Below the pieces are notes generated by a model. The model did no database searches. It was given only the letters and a program-made list of their open reading frames with translations, and had not been told where the DNA came from. From positions 1-24,496 of the forward strand of contig JACMMK010000155.1 of NCBI GenBank assembly GCA_014379045.1: a DNA stretch of 24,496 bases. The letters are read 5' to 3'. The position numbers were made by a program, and so were the translations under genes. Origin of the DNA: Burkholderiales bacterium. GTDB taxonomy: Bacteria; Pseudomonadota; Gammaproteobacteria; Burkholderiales; CAIKXV01. Positions 15,889-23,837 of the stretch are shown here, in pieces. Each line of letters starts with the position of its first letter. Within the stretch, counting starts at the first letter, position 1.

Positions 15889-17419
15889 TCGAACCGGTGC
15901 TCGCTGCGACGATCGCCGCCGCGCGCACTTTCAGCGTCTTGCGATCCACCTTGTTCGGACCGGCGAGGGGGAGTGCGTCGAGAAACGCGATCCGGCGCGG
16001 GTGCTGGTAAGCCGGGGCATGATCGAGGGCGAAGCGCTTGACTGCAGGTTCGTCGAGCGTGCTGCCTGCTGCACGCACGACGAAGGCGAACGGCTTCTCA
16101 CCCTTCACTTCGTCCGGCACCGGCACGACGCACGCCTGATCGATCTGTGGATGCTGCTCGAGCAGGGCTTCGACCGCGCCGGGGAAAATGTTCTCGCCGC
16201 CGCAGACGAACATGTCGTCGGCGCGCCCGATGAAGAAATAGGCCCCACTGTGATCGCGGCGAAAAATGTCGCCCGAGATGTACCAACCGTCGGGCGTCAG
16301 TACCTCACGCGTTCTGTCGGGCAAGTTCAGGTACCCGGTCATGTTCGCGGGAGTACGTTGCCAGAGTACGCCCTCGTCGGCGTCGTTGCCTTCGGCATCG
16401 ACCAGCCGGAGTTCTACATCTTCGACCGCCCAGCCGATCGACAGCGTCGGCAGCGGCAGATCCGGGCGCGGCGCACAGACCACCGGCCCTGCCTCGGTCG
16501 TACCGTACGAGTTCATCACGAGTGCATCGGCGAACGCGGTCTGGACGTCCTCCCATAGGCGCGGTGAGATCGGCGCCGAGCCCATGCGCACGGTCCTCAC
16601 GCTGCGTCGATCGACGCTCGCCATCAGGTCGCGATGCTGCAGACACATCGCGAACATCGGCGGCACACCGGTCAGCCACGTACAGCGGAAGCGTTCGATC
16701 GACTCGAGGTAGTGGCGCGCGTCGAACTCGGGCAACAGCACCATGCTCGCGCCGACGCCCAGCGTGAACAGCGAGGTACACAACCCGTTCATGTGATACA
16801 GCGGCGCCGCTACCAGCAGTCGGTGCTCGTGGAACGGCCCACCGCGCCGGGTACGTGCGCGCAATGCCCAAAGGTGGCCATCGTGGGTCAGCGGCACGCC
16901 CTTCGGACGACCGGTCGAACCCGAGGTATAGAGGACCATCGCGACCTCGCCCGGCCGTGGGCGCACCGGCTCGAACGCGCCGTGGTCGAGCAGGGCGCCG
17001 AGACCGCGTTCGTCCCCGGCATCGAGGTCGGTGACAGGCAGCTGCGGCGGCACGAGGTCGCGATGGTGCGCGTCGCAGACCACGTGGCGCACTGCTGCGT
17101 CGGCGAAGATGAACGAGATCGTCGCGCGCGCCAGCTTGTGGTTGATCGGTACCGCCACCATGCCTGCACGCAGGATGCCGAGAAAGGCGATCAGGAACTC
17201 GGCGCGATTCGCGGACACGATCGCAATGGCGTCGCCGCGCTCCCCACCACTTCGGATCAGCCCGCGCGCGAACGCGTCGGCCAGCGCGTCGCACTGTCGA
17301 TGCGTGTATTCGCGCGGTCGTGCCCAGTCGTTCAGGTCGATCAGCGCGATCCGGTCGCCGGCGCCGTGTTCGGCCGATCCTTCGGCGAACAACGCGCCAA
17401 GGTTGCAGCCTGCAATCAC
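15881..17419 (-). CDS. AMP-dependent acyl-CoA synthetase/ligase
   Basis: The 512-residue protein has the complete ANL-family motif set: A3 phosphate loop YTSGSTGRPKG (about 163-175), A5 YGTTEAGP (about 303), A7 GWYISGD (about 380), A8 RADDMFVCGGENIFP, and A10 GPNKVDRK with the catalytic Lys near 490. It should convert a carboxylic acid to its CoA thioester via an acyl-AMP in the cytoplasm; medium-chain or aromatic acids are typical for this type. There is no upstream ATG. I chose GTG at 17419, which overlaps the Bug stop as GTGA, over a TTG at 17458 that lies inside the Bug gene; neither has a good ribosome site, so coupling is assumed. It sits in a unit of four overlapping or closely spaced genes. 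Confidence 0.9.
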   Translation of the reverse strand: MIAGCNLGALFAEGSAEHGAGDRIALIDLNDWARPREYTHRQCDALADAFARGLIRSGGERGDAIAIVSANRAEFLIAFLGILRAGMVAVPINHKLARATISFIFADAAVRHVVCDAHHRDLVPPQLPVTDLDAGDERGLGALLDHGAFEPVRPRPGEVAMVLYTSGSTGRPKGVPLTHDGHLWALRARTRRGGPFHEHRLLVAAPLYHMNGLCTSLFTLGVGASMVLLPEFDARHYLESIERFRCTWLTGVPPMFAMCLQHRDLMASVDRRSVRTVRMGSAPISPRLWEDVQTAFADALVMNSYGTTEAGPVVCAPRPDLPLPTLSIGWAVEDVELRLVDAEGNDADEGVLWQRTPANMTGYLNLPDRTREVLTPDGWYISGDIFRRDHSGAYFFIGRADDMFVCGGENIFPGAVEALLEQHPQIDQACVVPVPDEVKGEKPFAFVVRAAGSTLDEPAVKRFALDHAPAYQHPRRIAFLDALPLAGPNKVDRKTLKVRAAAIVAASTGSNG

Positions 17420-18390
17420 TCGGGCTTCACACCCGCGAGCTTGACCGCGTTCGCCCAACGCACGAGCTCCGACTTCATCAAAGCGCCCAGCTCTTCGGGA
17501 CTGCTAACGACCGGCTCGGTACCCTCACCAAGGAGCGCGCTGCGCACATCGGCACTTGCCATCGTTCGTCGCAGGTCGGCGTTCAGCCGCTCGACGACCG
17601 GTCGAGCGATGCCGGCGGGCCCGACTACGCAGTACCAGCCCGTGATGTCGAGTTGCTTGTAACCGGCTTCGACCAGCGTACCCACGTCCGGATAGATGCG
17701 TGAGCGGGTCGCACCGGTGGTCGCGATGGCGCGCACCCGCCCGCTCTTCACATAGGCCACCATCGTGTTCGGCTGACTCACCTGGAATTCGATCTCGCCG
17801 CCGAGGAGAGCCGTAAGCGCCGGGCCACCGCCCTTGTACGGCACATGCAGGATATCGATGCCGGCCGCGTTCGCGAGCATCGCACCGACCAGGTGATTCG
17901 AAGTTCCCGGACCGGCACTGCCGTACGACAGTTTTCCGGGATTGCTCCGGGCGAGTGCGACCAGATCGCGCACATTCTTCACCGGCAGCGACGGGTGGGC
18001 AACGATCAGCAGAGGCTGGGTCGCGACCAGCGAGATCGGCGTGAAGTCGCGCATCGTATCGTAGGCGACCTTGGCAAGGGCGGCCGGGTTGATCACGAGC
18101 GGACTGGTCGAACCCATCAGCAGGGTGTAGCCGTCAGGCACACTGCGCGCGACCACTTCGGCGGCGAGGCTGCCGCCGGCACCGGCGCGGTTGTCGATCA
18201 CGACGGGTTGGCCCAGGAACTCCTGCAGCCGACGTCCGATCGGGCGCGCCATGATGTCGATCGCACCTCCGGCCGCGAACGGGATGACCATTCGTATCTG
18301 ACGTTGCGGGAACGCCGCCTCCGGCTGCGCTCTGGCCGGTGTCGTCGACGCGAACAGCGTGATCACTATCAAGCCGGATAGGGTCCTCAA
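17416..18390 (-). CDS. Bug-family (TctC-type) solute-binding protein with TTG start
   Basis: The 324-residue product has a short Sec signal (LSGLIVITLFASTTPARA-Q) and the Bug consensus: FPQRQIRMVIPFAAGGAIDIMAR, DNRAGAGGSLAAEVVARS, DGYTLLMGSTSPLVINP and HVPYKGGGPALTALLGGEIEF. It is predicted to be a periplasmic carboxylate-binding protein. The start is TTG at 18390, with GGAGGA (18399-18404) 8 nt upstream; the nearer ATG at 18398 is out of frame and ends after three codons. The APGG of the other Bug proteins is AAGG here. It heads the minus-strand catabolic unit and its stop overlaps the synthetase GTG, so binding protein and activating enzyme are probably co-expressed and may share the same acid. 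It is divergent from the UbiD-type gene. Confidence 0.93.
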   Translation of the reverse strand: MRTLSGLIVITLFASTTPARAQPEAAFPQRQIRMVIPFAAGGAIDIMARPIGRRLQEFLGQPVVIDNRAGAGGSLAAEVVARSVPDGYTLLMGSTSPLVINPAALAKVAYDTMRDFTPISLVATQPLLIVAHPSLPVKNVRDLVALARSNPGKLSYGSAGPGTSNHLVGAMLANAAGIDILHVPYKGGGPALTALLGGEIEFQVSQPNTMVAYVKSGRVRAIATTGATRSRIYPDVGTLVEAGYKQLDITGWYCVVGPAGIARPVVERLNADLRRTMASADVRSALLGEGTEPVVSSPEELGALMKSELVRWANAVKLAGVKPE

Positions 18391-18479
18391 TGGGGCATTC
18401 CTCCATGCAGTCGTGGTGACCCGTCACAGCAAAGCAAACCGCCTGCCAGCAGCGCGCGCCGATCCGAACGATTCTGCCT

Positions 18480-18509
18480 CGGACACGTGCGCCTACTCTC
18501 TCCTATACT
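18480..18509 (+). promoter_or_regulatory. Candidate sigma70 promoter for the UbiD-type gene
   Basis: CGGACA (18480-18485, 4 of 6 to -35) and TATACT (18504-18509, 5 of 6 to -10) are 18 nt apart, placing the start of transcription about 45 nt before the ATG at 18562. The local sequence is less GC-rich than its surroundings. Found by eye. Confidence 0.42.
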
Positions 18510-18561
18510 GCGCTCATTGCGACTTGTCACGCGTCGCGGCGGCGCGAACTGGAGACCCCTG

Positions 18562-20172
18562 ATGCACGAAAAGGAAACCTTCCGCGAGTATCTGGATCGT
18601 CTGCGTACCGCCGGACAGCTGGTCGATATCCATGAACCAGTAGACAGCCGGCACATCGCGACGCTCGTCGACCAGAGCGACAAGGCGCTCGCATTCCACC
18701 GCGTGCTCGGCTACGACATGCCGGTCGTGTCCGGGCTGATCCGCTCGAGCGAGCGGGTCGCGATCGGTATGGGTGTCGAGCGTTATGGCGACATCGAACA
18801 ACTGCTGACGCGCGCGATCGCCGCGCCGATCGCGCCGGTCTACGTCGAGAAGAGTGCGACGCGCGAGGTGACGCGTTACGGCGCCGAAGTCGACCTGTTC
18901 GATCTGCCGATCCCGATGTCGTCGATCCTCGACGGCGGACCGATGATCACCGGCGCGATCACCATCGTGCGCGACGAACAGGGCGGCCTCAACGCCGGCA
19001 TCTATCGATACCTGCTGAAGGAGAAGAATCTCACGGGCATCGACATCGTCACGCCGAACAATCTGCGCGCGCTGGCGCAGCGGGCGTTCCAGGAGAACCG
19101 CGCATTGCCGATCTCGATCTCGATCGGCACGCATCCGTTCGAGTTCCTGGCGGCGGGCTACCGCGCGCCGATGGGCGTCGACGAGATCGGCATCGCCGGC
19201 GGATTGCGCGGTGGTCCCAGCCGGCTGTCAATGTGCGAGACGATCGATGTACCCTACCTGGCCGATGCGGAGATCGTACTCGAGGCCGAGATACTTCCGA
19301 CCGGCTGGACGTGGCCCGAGGGACGCTTCGGCGAGTTCACGCAGTTGATGGGCGGCCTGCACTGGAACCCGCTGGTGCGAGTGAAGGCGATCTCGCATCG
19401 AAAAGATCCGATCTACTACGCGCTGCACATGCCGTGGGAGGTCGCCTGGTTGATGATCCCGACCCGCTGGTCGCAGTTGAGAACGGCGATGAAGGCGGCG
19501 GGTATCCAGGTGAAAGAGATCAACGTCACCTTGGGCGGCGTCGGTTCATGGCACGTCGTGATCTCGATCCGCAAACAGCCCGGCGAAGGCAAGAACGCGC
19601 TGCTAGCCGCGCTGTCGGTCGGCGACATCAAGCATGTGGTCGTCGTCGATGACGATATCGATGTCTACAATCCACTCGATGTCGAGTGGGCGATCGCGAC
19701 GCGGGTGCAGGGCGATCGTGACGTGATCATCATCCCCGGGGCGCGCGCAAAACCGCTCGACCCAAGCCTTCCCGTGATGCCGGCCGGCGTGGTGCCGACC
19801 GGCGCCAAGGTGGGGATCGATGCGACGATCCCCGAGGGCATCCCGCGCGAGCGCTACGAGCGCATTGCCTACGCTTACGCAGACCGGGTGAAGCTTGCCG
19901 GCTATCGGCTGGACGAGGCGGTGGTCAGGGCGGGCGACCGCAAGCCGCAGCACGATGAAGTGGACACGCTCTCGACGCGTATCCTCGAGTTGATCGCGGT
20001 GAAGCCCCTCTACTATGCTCAGGTGATCGAGGCCTTTGCTGAGCATCCGCTGCAGGCGATCACGCGCGCCTTCGGCAAGCTGCATACCGCCGAAAAACTC
20101 TGGCAGGATCCGGAAGGTCGGATGTGCGTGCGCAATTCGCAGTTCGCGGCAAAGCTGCCCGTCGGGCGCTGA
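18562..20172 (+). CDS. UbiD-family prenylated-FMN-dependent decarboxylase
   Basis: The 536-residue protein shows the UbiD pattern: an N-terminal FREYLDRLRTAGQLVDI, prFMN/metal segment GLNAGIYRYLLKEKNLTG (about 142-160), SIGTHPFEFLAAGYRAPMGVDE, then the EGRFGEFTQLMGG stretch (about 255-267) carrying the acidic residues of the E-R-E site, and VDDDIDVYNPLDVEWA further on. These enzymes reversibly decarboxylate aromatic or alpha,beta-unsaturated acids using prFMN made by a UbiX protein; no ubiX is visible here. The length exceeds E. coli UbiD (497) and fits secondary-metabolism or catabolic members. The ATG at 18562 has GGAG at about 7 nt. It is divergent from the Bug/acyl-CoA synthetase unit, which favours a catabolic aromatic-acid role over ubiquinone synthesis. 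Substrate unknown. Confidence 0.9.
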   Translation: MHEKETFREYLDRLRTAGQLVDIHEPVDSRHIATLVDQSDKALAFHRVLGYDMPVVSGLIRSSERVAIGMGVERYGDIEQLLTRAIAAPIAPVYVEKSATREVTRYGAEVDLFDLPIPMSSILDGGPMITGAITIVRDEQGGLNAGIYRYLLKEKNLTGIDIVTPNNLRALAQRAFQENRALPISISIGTHPFEFLAAGYRAPMGVDEIGIAGGLRGGPSRLSMCETIDVPYLADAEIVLEAEILPTGWTWPEGRFGEFTQLMGGLHWNPLVRVKAISHRKDPIYYALHMPWEVAWLMIPTRWSQLRTAMKAAGIQVKEINVTLGGVGSWHVVISIRKQPGEGKNALLAALSVGDIKHVVVVDDDIDVYNPLDVEWAIATRVQGDRDVIIIPGARAKPLDPSLPVMPAGVVPTGAKVGIDATIPEGIPRERYERIAYAYADRVKLAGYRLDEAVVRAGDRKPQHDEVDTLSTRILELIAVKPLYYAQVIEAFAEHPLQAITRAFGKLHTAEKLWQDPEGRMCVRNSQFAAKLPVGR

Positions 20173-20215
20173 AGTCGTGCGCTACCGCGCTGCGCTCTGT
20201 GGCGCGTTCCTGCGG

Positions 20216-21298
20216 CTATCGGCGCGCAATACCTTCGACAGCCCGCTCCACTAGGGACGGGCCCTGTTCGAGCACCGCGGCTCGCCAGCGCGGATCGACC
20301 GGGTAAAACGCCGCGTCCAGATCGGCACGGGCGCGCGCGGCGCGTGCCGGATCGCAGGCGCCGTACGTGTAAAGCCAGCTCCCGCCGAGATTCGCGCGTT
20401 GGACTGCCTCGCGCGCGAGCGTGCCGAACTCGACCACGACGGCGGTGGTGTGCGCTTCGGGCAGTGCCGCGCAGAACGCGTCGACGAGCAGGCCCCGGTA
20501 ACGGGCCACTGCCGCGTGATTGACCCCTTCCCGATTGACCGCCCGCTCCCCCCACCAGTCGCGCGCGCGGGCATGGGCGGCGGAGCCCGGCGCATGAAAG
20601 CAGAGGAAAATGTGGCCAAGGAATGGGCCGATTCCCGTGTGGAAATCGATGATGCCGGCGTGTTGCGCGTGACCTACGAACTCCGCGATCGCGCGTCGAA
20701 ACGCGCCGTTGGAGAACTGTTCTCTATGGCCGCCGAAGAACACGCCGGTGGGGCGTGAGTACTGGCCACCGTTCAGTGCGTCGGAGAACTCCTGCTCGCC
20801 TCGACGGGCCTTGAACGCAGCGAGCGTCGCGAATGCGCGGTCGATTGCAGCCTCGTCCCAGTGCGGCCCGCAAACGCCGGGATGGATTTCGTCATAGCCC
20901 GGGTTCGGCGGGTAGGGCGCCCCGTGATCGATGAAATTGCGGTTCAGATCGACGTTTTCTTCCGTGACCCGGTTCCGGTGCGAAAACCCCCACGGGTTGT
21001 GGGCATGGGTGAGAACGACCGCGGTGTCCGGCGGCAATGCGCTCGCCGCCGCACGCTGCATCCAGGCGATCTGCACCGCCGAGCCGGCATAGCCTTCGAT
21101 GCCGTGAGTGCCGGAGCCGATCACCACTACTCGACTCGCATCGCGCGCACCGATGCGCGCGACGTCCAGGAACAGACGCTCGCCGTCGACGCCGCGCTCG
21201 GTCGGGTGCTCGTACGCGCCGATATCCGCGTCGTGCGCCTGAGCGGCGGCGAGAAAGCTCGCCCGCGCTTCGGCGTAGGTGCTGGAGAACGCGTTCAT
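20216..21298 (-). CDS. DUF2817 / M14-like zinc carboxypeptidase-fold protein
   Basis: The 360-residue protein has an M14-type zinc site: HGIE (His65, Glu68, the HxxE motif), DLNRNF (Asn119-Arg120), DFHTG with His220 as third ligand, and VEFGT with Glu290 in the position of the catalytic Glu. This is the DUF2817 group, whose members are annotated as predicted carboxypeptidases or deacylases (succinylglutamate-desuccinylase/aspartoacylase relatives) without a defined substrate. There is no signal peptide, so it is cytosolic. I prefer the ATG at 21298 (MNAFSSTYAEAR, a typical N-terminus for the group) to the one at 21340, although neither has a strong Shine-Dalgarno sequence. It ends 43 nt from the convergent UbiD-type gene and is divergent from a small-protein gene. 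Confidence 0.85.
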   Translation of the reverse strand: MNAFSSTYAEARASFLAAAQAHDADIGAYEHPTERGVDGERLFLDVARIGARDASRVVVIGSGTHGIEGYAGSAVQIAWMQRAAASALPPDTAVVLTHAHNPWGFSHRNRVTEENVDLNRNFIDHGAPYPPNPGYDEIHPGVCGPHWDEAAIDRAFATLAAFKARRGEQEFSDALNGGQYSRPTGVFFGGHREQFSNGAFRRAIAEFVGHAQHAGIIDFHTGIGPFLGHIFLCFHAPGSAAHARARDWWGERAVNREGVNHAAVARYRGLLVDAFCAALPEAHTTAVVVEFGTLAREAVQRANLGGSWLYTYGACDPARAARARADLDAAFYPVDPRWRAAVLEQGPSLVERAVEGIARR

Positions 21299-21384
21299 GG
21301 GTGCGTGCGGCCTGAAAGGAATGATCCGGACGATTGACATCCCGGCGCTACCAGATTCTCATTGCGCGGCACGACCACCGTGAC

Positions 21385-21413
21385 GTCGCAGTCGCTTGCC
21401 CGGGGTTCATAAT
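21385..21413 (+). promoter_or_regulatory. Weak candidate promoter for the small-protein gene
   Basis: CATAAT (21408-21413, 5 of 6 to -10) is preceded 17 nt upstream by GTCGCA (21385-21390, 3 of 6 to -35), in the 175-nt divergent region. The -10 is good for this GC-rich DNA but the -35 is poor. Confidence 0.25.
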
Positions 21414-21473
21414 CCGCAAGGTCTTCCGCATGTCGCCGTAGCCGGTCGCCCACTCACGAACCAGGAGCCTCCA

Positions 21474-21614
21474 ATGCCCAAGGGTCAGCAAAAAAGCAAC
21501 AAGGAAACAAAGAAGCCGAAGCAGACCAAGAAACCGCTGCCGCCAGGCTCAGCAGCTTCGGTCATTCCGCCGGCAGGGTCCGGGCCGAAACGGGGCAATC
21601 CGCCCGGACATTGA
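21474..21614 (+). CDS. 46-residue Lys-rich small conserved-type protein (MPKGQQ...)
   Basis: The product begins MPKGQQKSNKETKKPK and ends in a Pro/Gly-rich tail (GPKRGNPPGH); it is very basic and has no membrane segment, Cys or signal peptide. A well-placed AGGAG lies 7 nt before the ATG, which decides the start; the same frame open from 21396 has no such site. I recall similar short hypothetical proteins beginning MPKGQQ-SN in many proteobacteria, which supports it being real, but no function is known to me. The composition suggests an unstructured, possibly nucleic-acid-binding peptide, which is inference only. It is convergent with the cytochrome gene, leaving 25 nt between stops. Confidence 0.72.
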   Translation: MPKGQQKSNKETKKPKQTKKPLPPGSAASVIPPAGSGPKRGNPPGH

Positions 21615-21639
21615 ACCGAAGGCGTCGTCGGGTCGACCG

Positions 21640-22053
21640 CTACTTCGAGCCGTGCGCCCGGGCCGCCTGCACGATGTAGCCGATCAGATCCGCACGGTCC
21701 TTGGCGTCCGCGAGCCCGGAGTACGGCATCCGGTTCGCGGGCACCACCTTCTGCGGGTCGGCGATGAATTCATCGAGCGTCTGGCGGCTCCAGGCGATGT
21801 TGCTGCGTTTCATCGCCGGCGAATAGCGGAACTCGTCGAGTGCGGCGGCCTTGCGCCCCACCACGCCGGCCAACGTCGGGCCGACGGTGTTGACCCCGGC
21901 CTCCAGCGAATGGCAGGCACGGCACTCGGTGTAGAGCTTCTCGCCACGTTTGAGATCGGTCTGGGCCAGCGCCGCACCTGCGATGATCCAAAGCGCGCTG
22001 CCTGCGAGCGCCAGGCAATGCGACGCCGATCGCTCGAGCGGCCACGCGCTCAT
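21640..22053 (-). CDS. Class I c-type cytochrome, monohaem
   Basis: The 137-residue protein has an N-terminal export signal (hydrophobic core about 13-29, ALA-Q) and one haem site, CRACH at Cys44-Cys47-His48, with Met109 in NRMPYSG as likely sixth ligand. The spacing and GPTLAGVVGR segment match soluble mitochondrial-type/cytochrome c2-like domains. Its ATG overlaps the dehydrogenase stop (ATGA, 22050-22053), so it is translationally coupled to the flavoprotein and probably its periplasmic electron acceptor. Related gluconate and sorbitol dehydrogenases normally use a roughly 45-kDa trihaem cytochrome; here only this small one is present in the visible operon. It is last in the operon. Confidence 0.92.
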   Translation of the reverse strand: MSAWPLERSASHCLALAGSALWIIAGAALAQTDLKRGEKLYTECRACHSLEAGVNTVGPTLAGVVGRKAAALDEFRYSPAMKRSNIAWSRQTLDEFIADPQKVVPANRMPYSGLADAKDRADLIGYIVQAARAHGSK

Positions 22054-23825
22054 GCCGACACCAGCGGGCCGGGGTTCTTGATGTACCGACGCTTGATCAC
22101 GTCGGCGGTGCGATAGGCGAGCGCACCGACCAGCCCGGTCGGCTGGTATGCGCCGTTGTGCGGGAACACGTTGGCGCCCATGACGAACAGGTTGTGCGCG
22201 TCCCAGCTCTGCAGAAACGGGTTGACCGCACTCTGCTTAGGGTTGGTTCCCATCGGCGTGCCGCCGCCATTATGGGTGGACAGGTAAGGCACGACGGTCC
22301 ACGACTGCGGCGCACCGCTCGCGGTATTCAACTGCGTCGGGTTCATCGACTTGGCGAGCGCATTGACGATCTGCGCGGCGTGCGCGTTCATCTTGTGCTC
22401 GTTGTCCTTGAAGTCGAACGTCATCCTGAGCAGCGGCTGGCCGAACACGTTGCGATACGTCGGATCGAGATCGAGCCAGTTGGACCGGTGCGGCATCGAC
22501 CCGCCGCTCGAGCTGATGCCCATCGCCGAGCCGTACCATTTCGCGGTCGCCTGCTTCCACGCTGAACCCCACGCCGGCGTGCCCCGGGGCAATGGCCGGT
22601 TGCCGATCGGCAGGTTCGTGTTATTGCCGGCAGACACGATGTAGCCGCCGACGAAATCGTGCGGCCCGCGGTCGAACGACCAGTTCGCGTTGAAGTCGTC
22701 GATGACGATATTGGTGCCGCCCGCCGACATGAACGGATTGAAGTGGCGATCTTCGAAGAACAGATTGGCGGCGGTGCGCGTCTCGTAGCAGTAGTTGCGT
22801 CCGATCACGCCCGCCTGCGTCGCAGGGTCGTACGGCTGGCCGATCCCCGAGAGCAGCATCATGTGCACGTTGTTCAGCGTGAACGTGCACAGCATGACCA
22901 TGGCCGCGGGCTGCTCGATCTCTTCGCCGGTCAGCAGGTTGGTGTAGAGCACCCCGGTGACGCGCTTGGCGGACGGATCTTTCAGGATCTTCGTCACCCA
23001 CGAATGCGTGCGCAGTTCGAAATTCGGGCTCTTCATTGCCGCCGGCACCACCGTCATGTGCGGGCTCGCCTTGGCGTTCGCCTCGCAACCGAAGCGCTGG
23101 CAGAAGCCGCAGTACTGGCAGCCGCCGAAGTTCGCTCCGTCGGGATTGGTGTAGGCGCGCGACGCATTCGCCGAGGGTCGCGGGAACGGGTTATAGCCGG
23201 CCGCCTTCGCCGCACCCGCGAACAGTTCGGACGACAGCACCGTCTTCAACGGCGGCAGCGGGTACTCGCGCGCGCGCGGCGCCTCAAACGGGTTGCCACC
23301 CGGCTGCACCTTGCCGCGCAGGTTTCCTGCCTTGCCGGACACCGCCGCCATGTACTCGAACCTGTCGTAGAACGGCTCGATCTCGGCGTACGAGATGCCC
23401 CAGTCGGTCAGCATCATGTCGGCCGGGATGTGCTTGCGGCCATAACGCTCTTCGTAGAGGCTGCGCGCCTTGAACTCCATGTCGGTCCAGCGCCACGTGC
23501 CACCGCTCCAGTGCAGACCCGAGCCGCCGACCGCTTCGCCGGGCAGGAACGCGCCCAGGCGCCGCACCGGCAACGCTTCCTGCTGCGCGGTGTTGCGCAT
23601 CGTCAGCGTGTCGCGCGCGGCGTCCTGCATCATTTCCTGGCGCTGCACGTAGCGCAGTTCGTCGCGTACCTGCGGTACCTGGAAATCGGCTTCGGTGGTG
23701 GTCATCTTGCCGCGCTCGAGCGCGACGACCTTGAGGCCGGCTTCCGACAGCTCTTTGGCGAGAATGCCGCCGGTCCATCCGAGACCGATGATCACTGCGT
23801 CGACTTCCTTCAGTTTCCTGGCCAT
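22050..23825 (-). CDS. GMC-family FAD-dependent dehydrogenase, large subunit
   Basis: The 591-residue protein starts with an FAD-binding fold (DAVIIGLGWTGGILAKELSEAGLKVVALERG, about residues 9-39) and has GEAVGGSGLHWSGGTWRW for flavin contact. The C-terminal active-site segment has His518 in STHNGGGTPMG and FPHNGAYQPTG with Gln561. A cluster of four cysteines (236, 239, 242, 247; CQYCGFCQRFGC) suits an Fe-S centre like that of membrane-bound FAD-glucose dehydrogenase. The layout matches gluconate/sorbitol/glucose dehydrogenase catalytic subunits, which oxidise a polyol or sugar acid in the periplasm. No signal peptide is visible, as expected if it is exported with its Tat-signal partner subunit. 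GGAG lies 7 nt before the ATG; the subunit-3 gene ends 12 nt upstream. Substrate unknown. Confidence 0.92.
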   Translation of the reverse strand: MARKLKEVDAVIIGLGWTGGILAKELSEAGLKVVALERGKMTTTEADFQVPQVRDELRYVQRQEMMQDAARDTLTMRNTAQQEALPVRRLGAFLPGEAVGGSGLHWSGGTWRWTDMEFKARSLYEERYGRKHIPADMMLTDWGISYAEIEPFYDRFEYMAAVSGKAGNLRGKVQPGGNPFEAPRAREYPLPPLKTVLSSELFAGAAKAAGYNPFPRPSANASRAYTNPDGANFGGCQYCGFCQRFGCEANAKASPHMTVVPAAMKSPNFELRTHSWVTKILKDPSAKRVTGVLYTNLLTGEEIEQPAAMVMLCTFTLNNVHMMLLSGIGQPYDPATQAGVIGRNYCYETRTAANLFFEDRHFNPFMSAGGTNIVIDDFNANWSFDRGPHDFVGGYIVSAGNNTNLPIGNRPLPRGTPAWGSAWKQATAKWYGSAMGISSSGGSMPHRSNWLDLDPTYRNVFGQPLLRMTFDFKDNEHKMNAHAAQIVNALAKSMNPTQLNTASGAPQSWTVVPYLSTHNGGGTPMGTNPKQSAVNPFLQSWDAHNLFVMGANVFPHNGAYQPTGLVGALAYRTADVIKRRYIKNPGPLVSA

Positions 23826-23837
23826 GTTCGACTCCGT

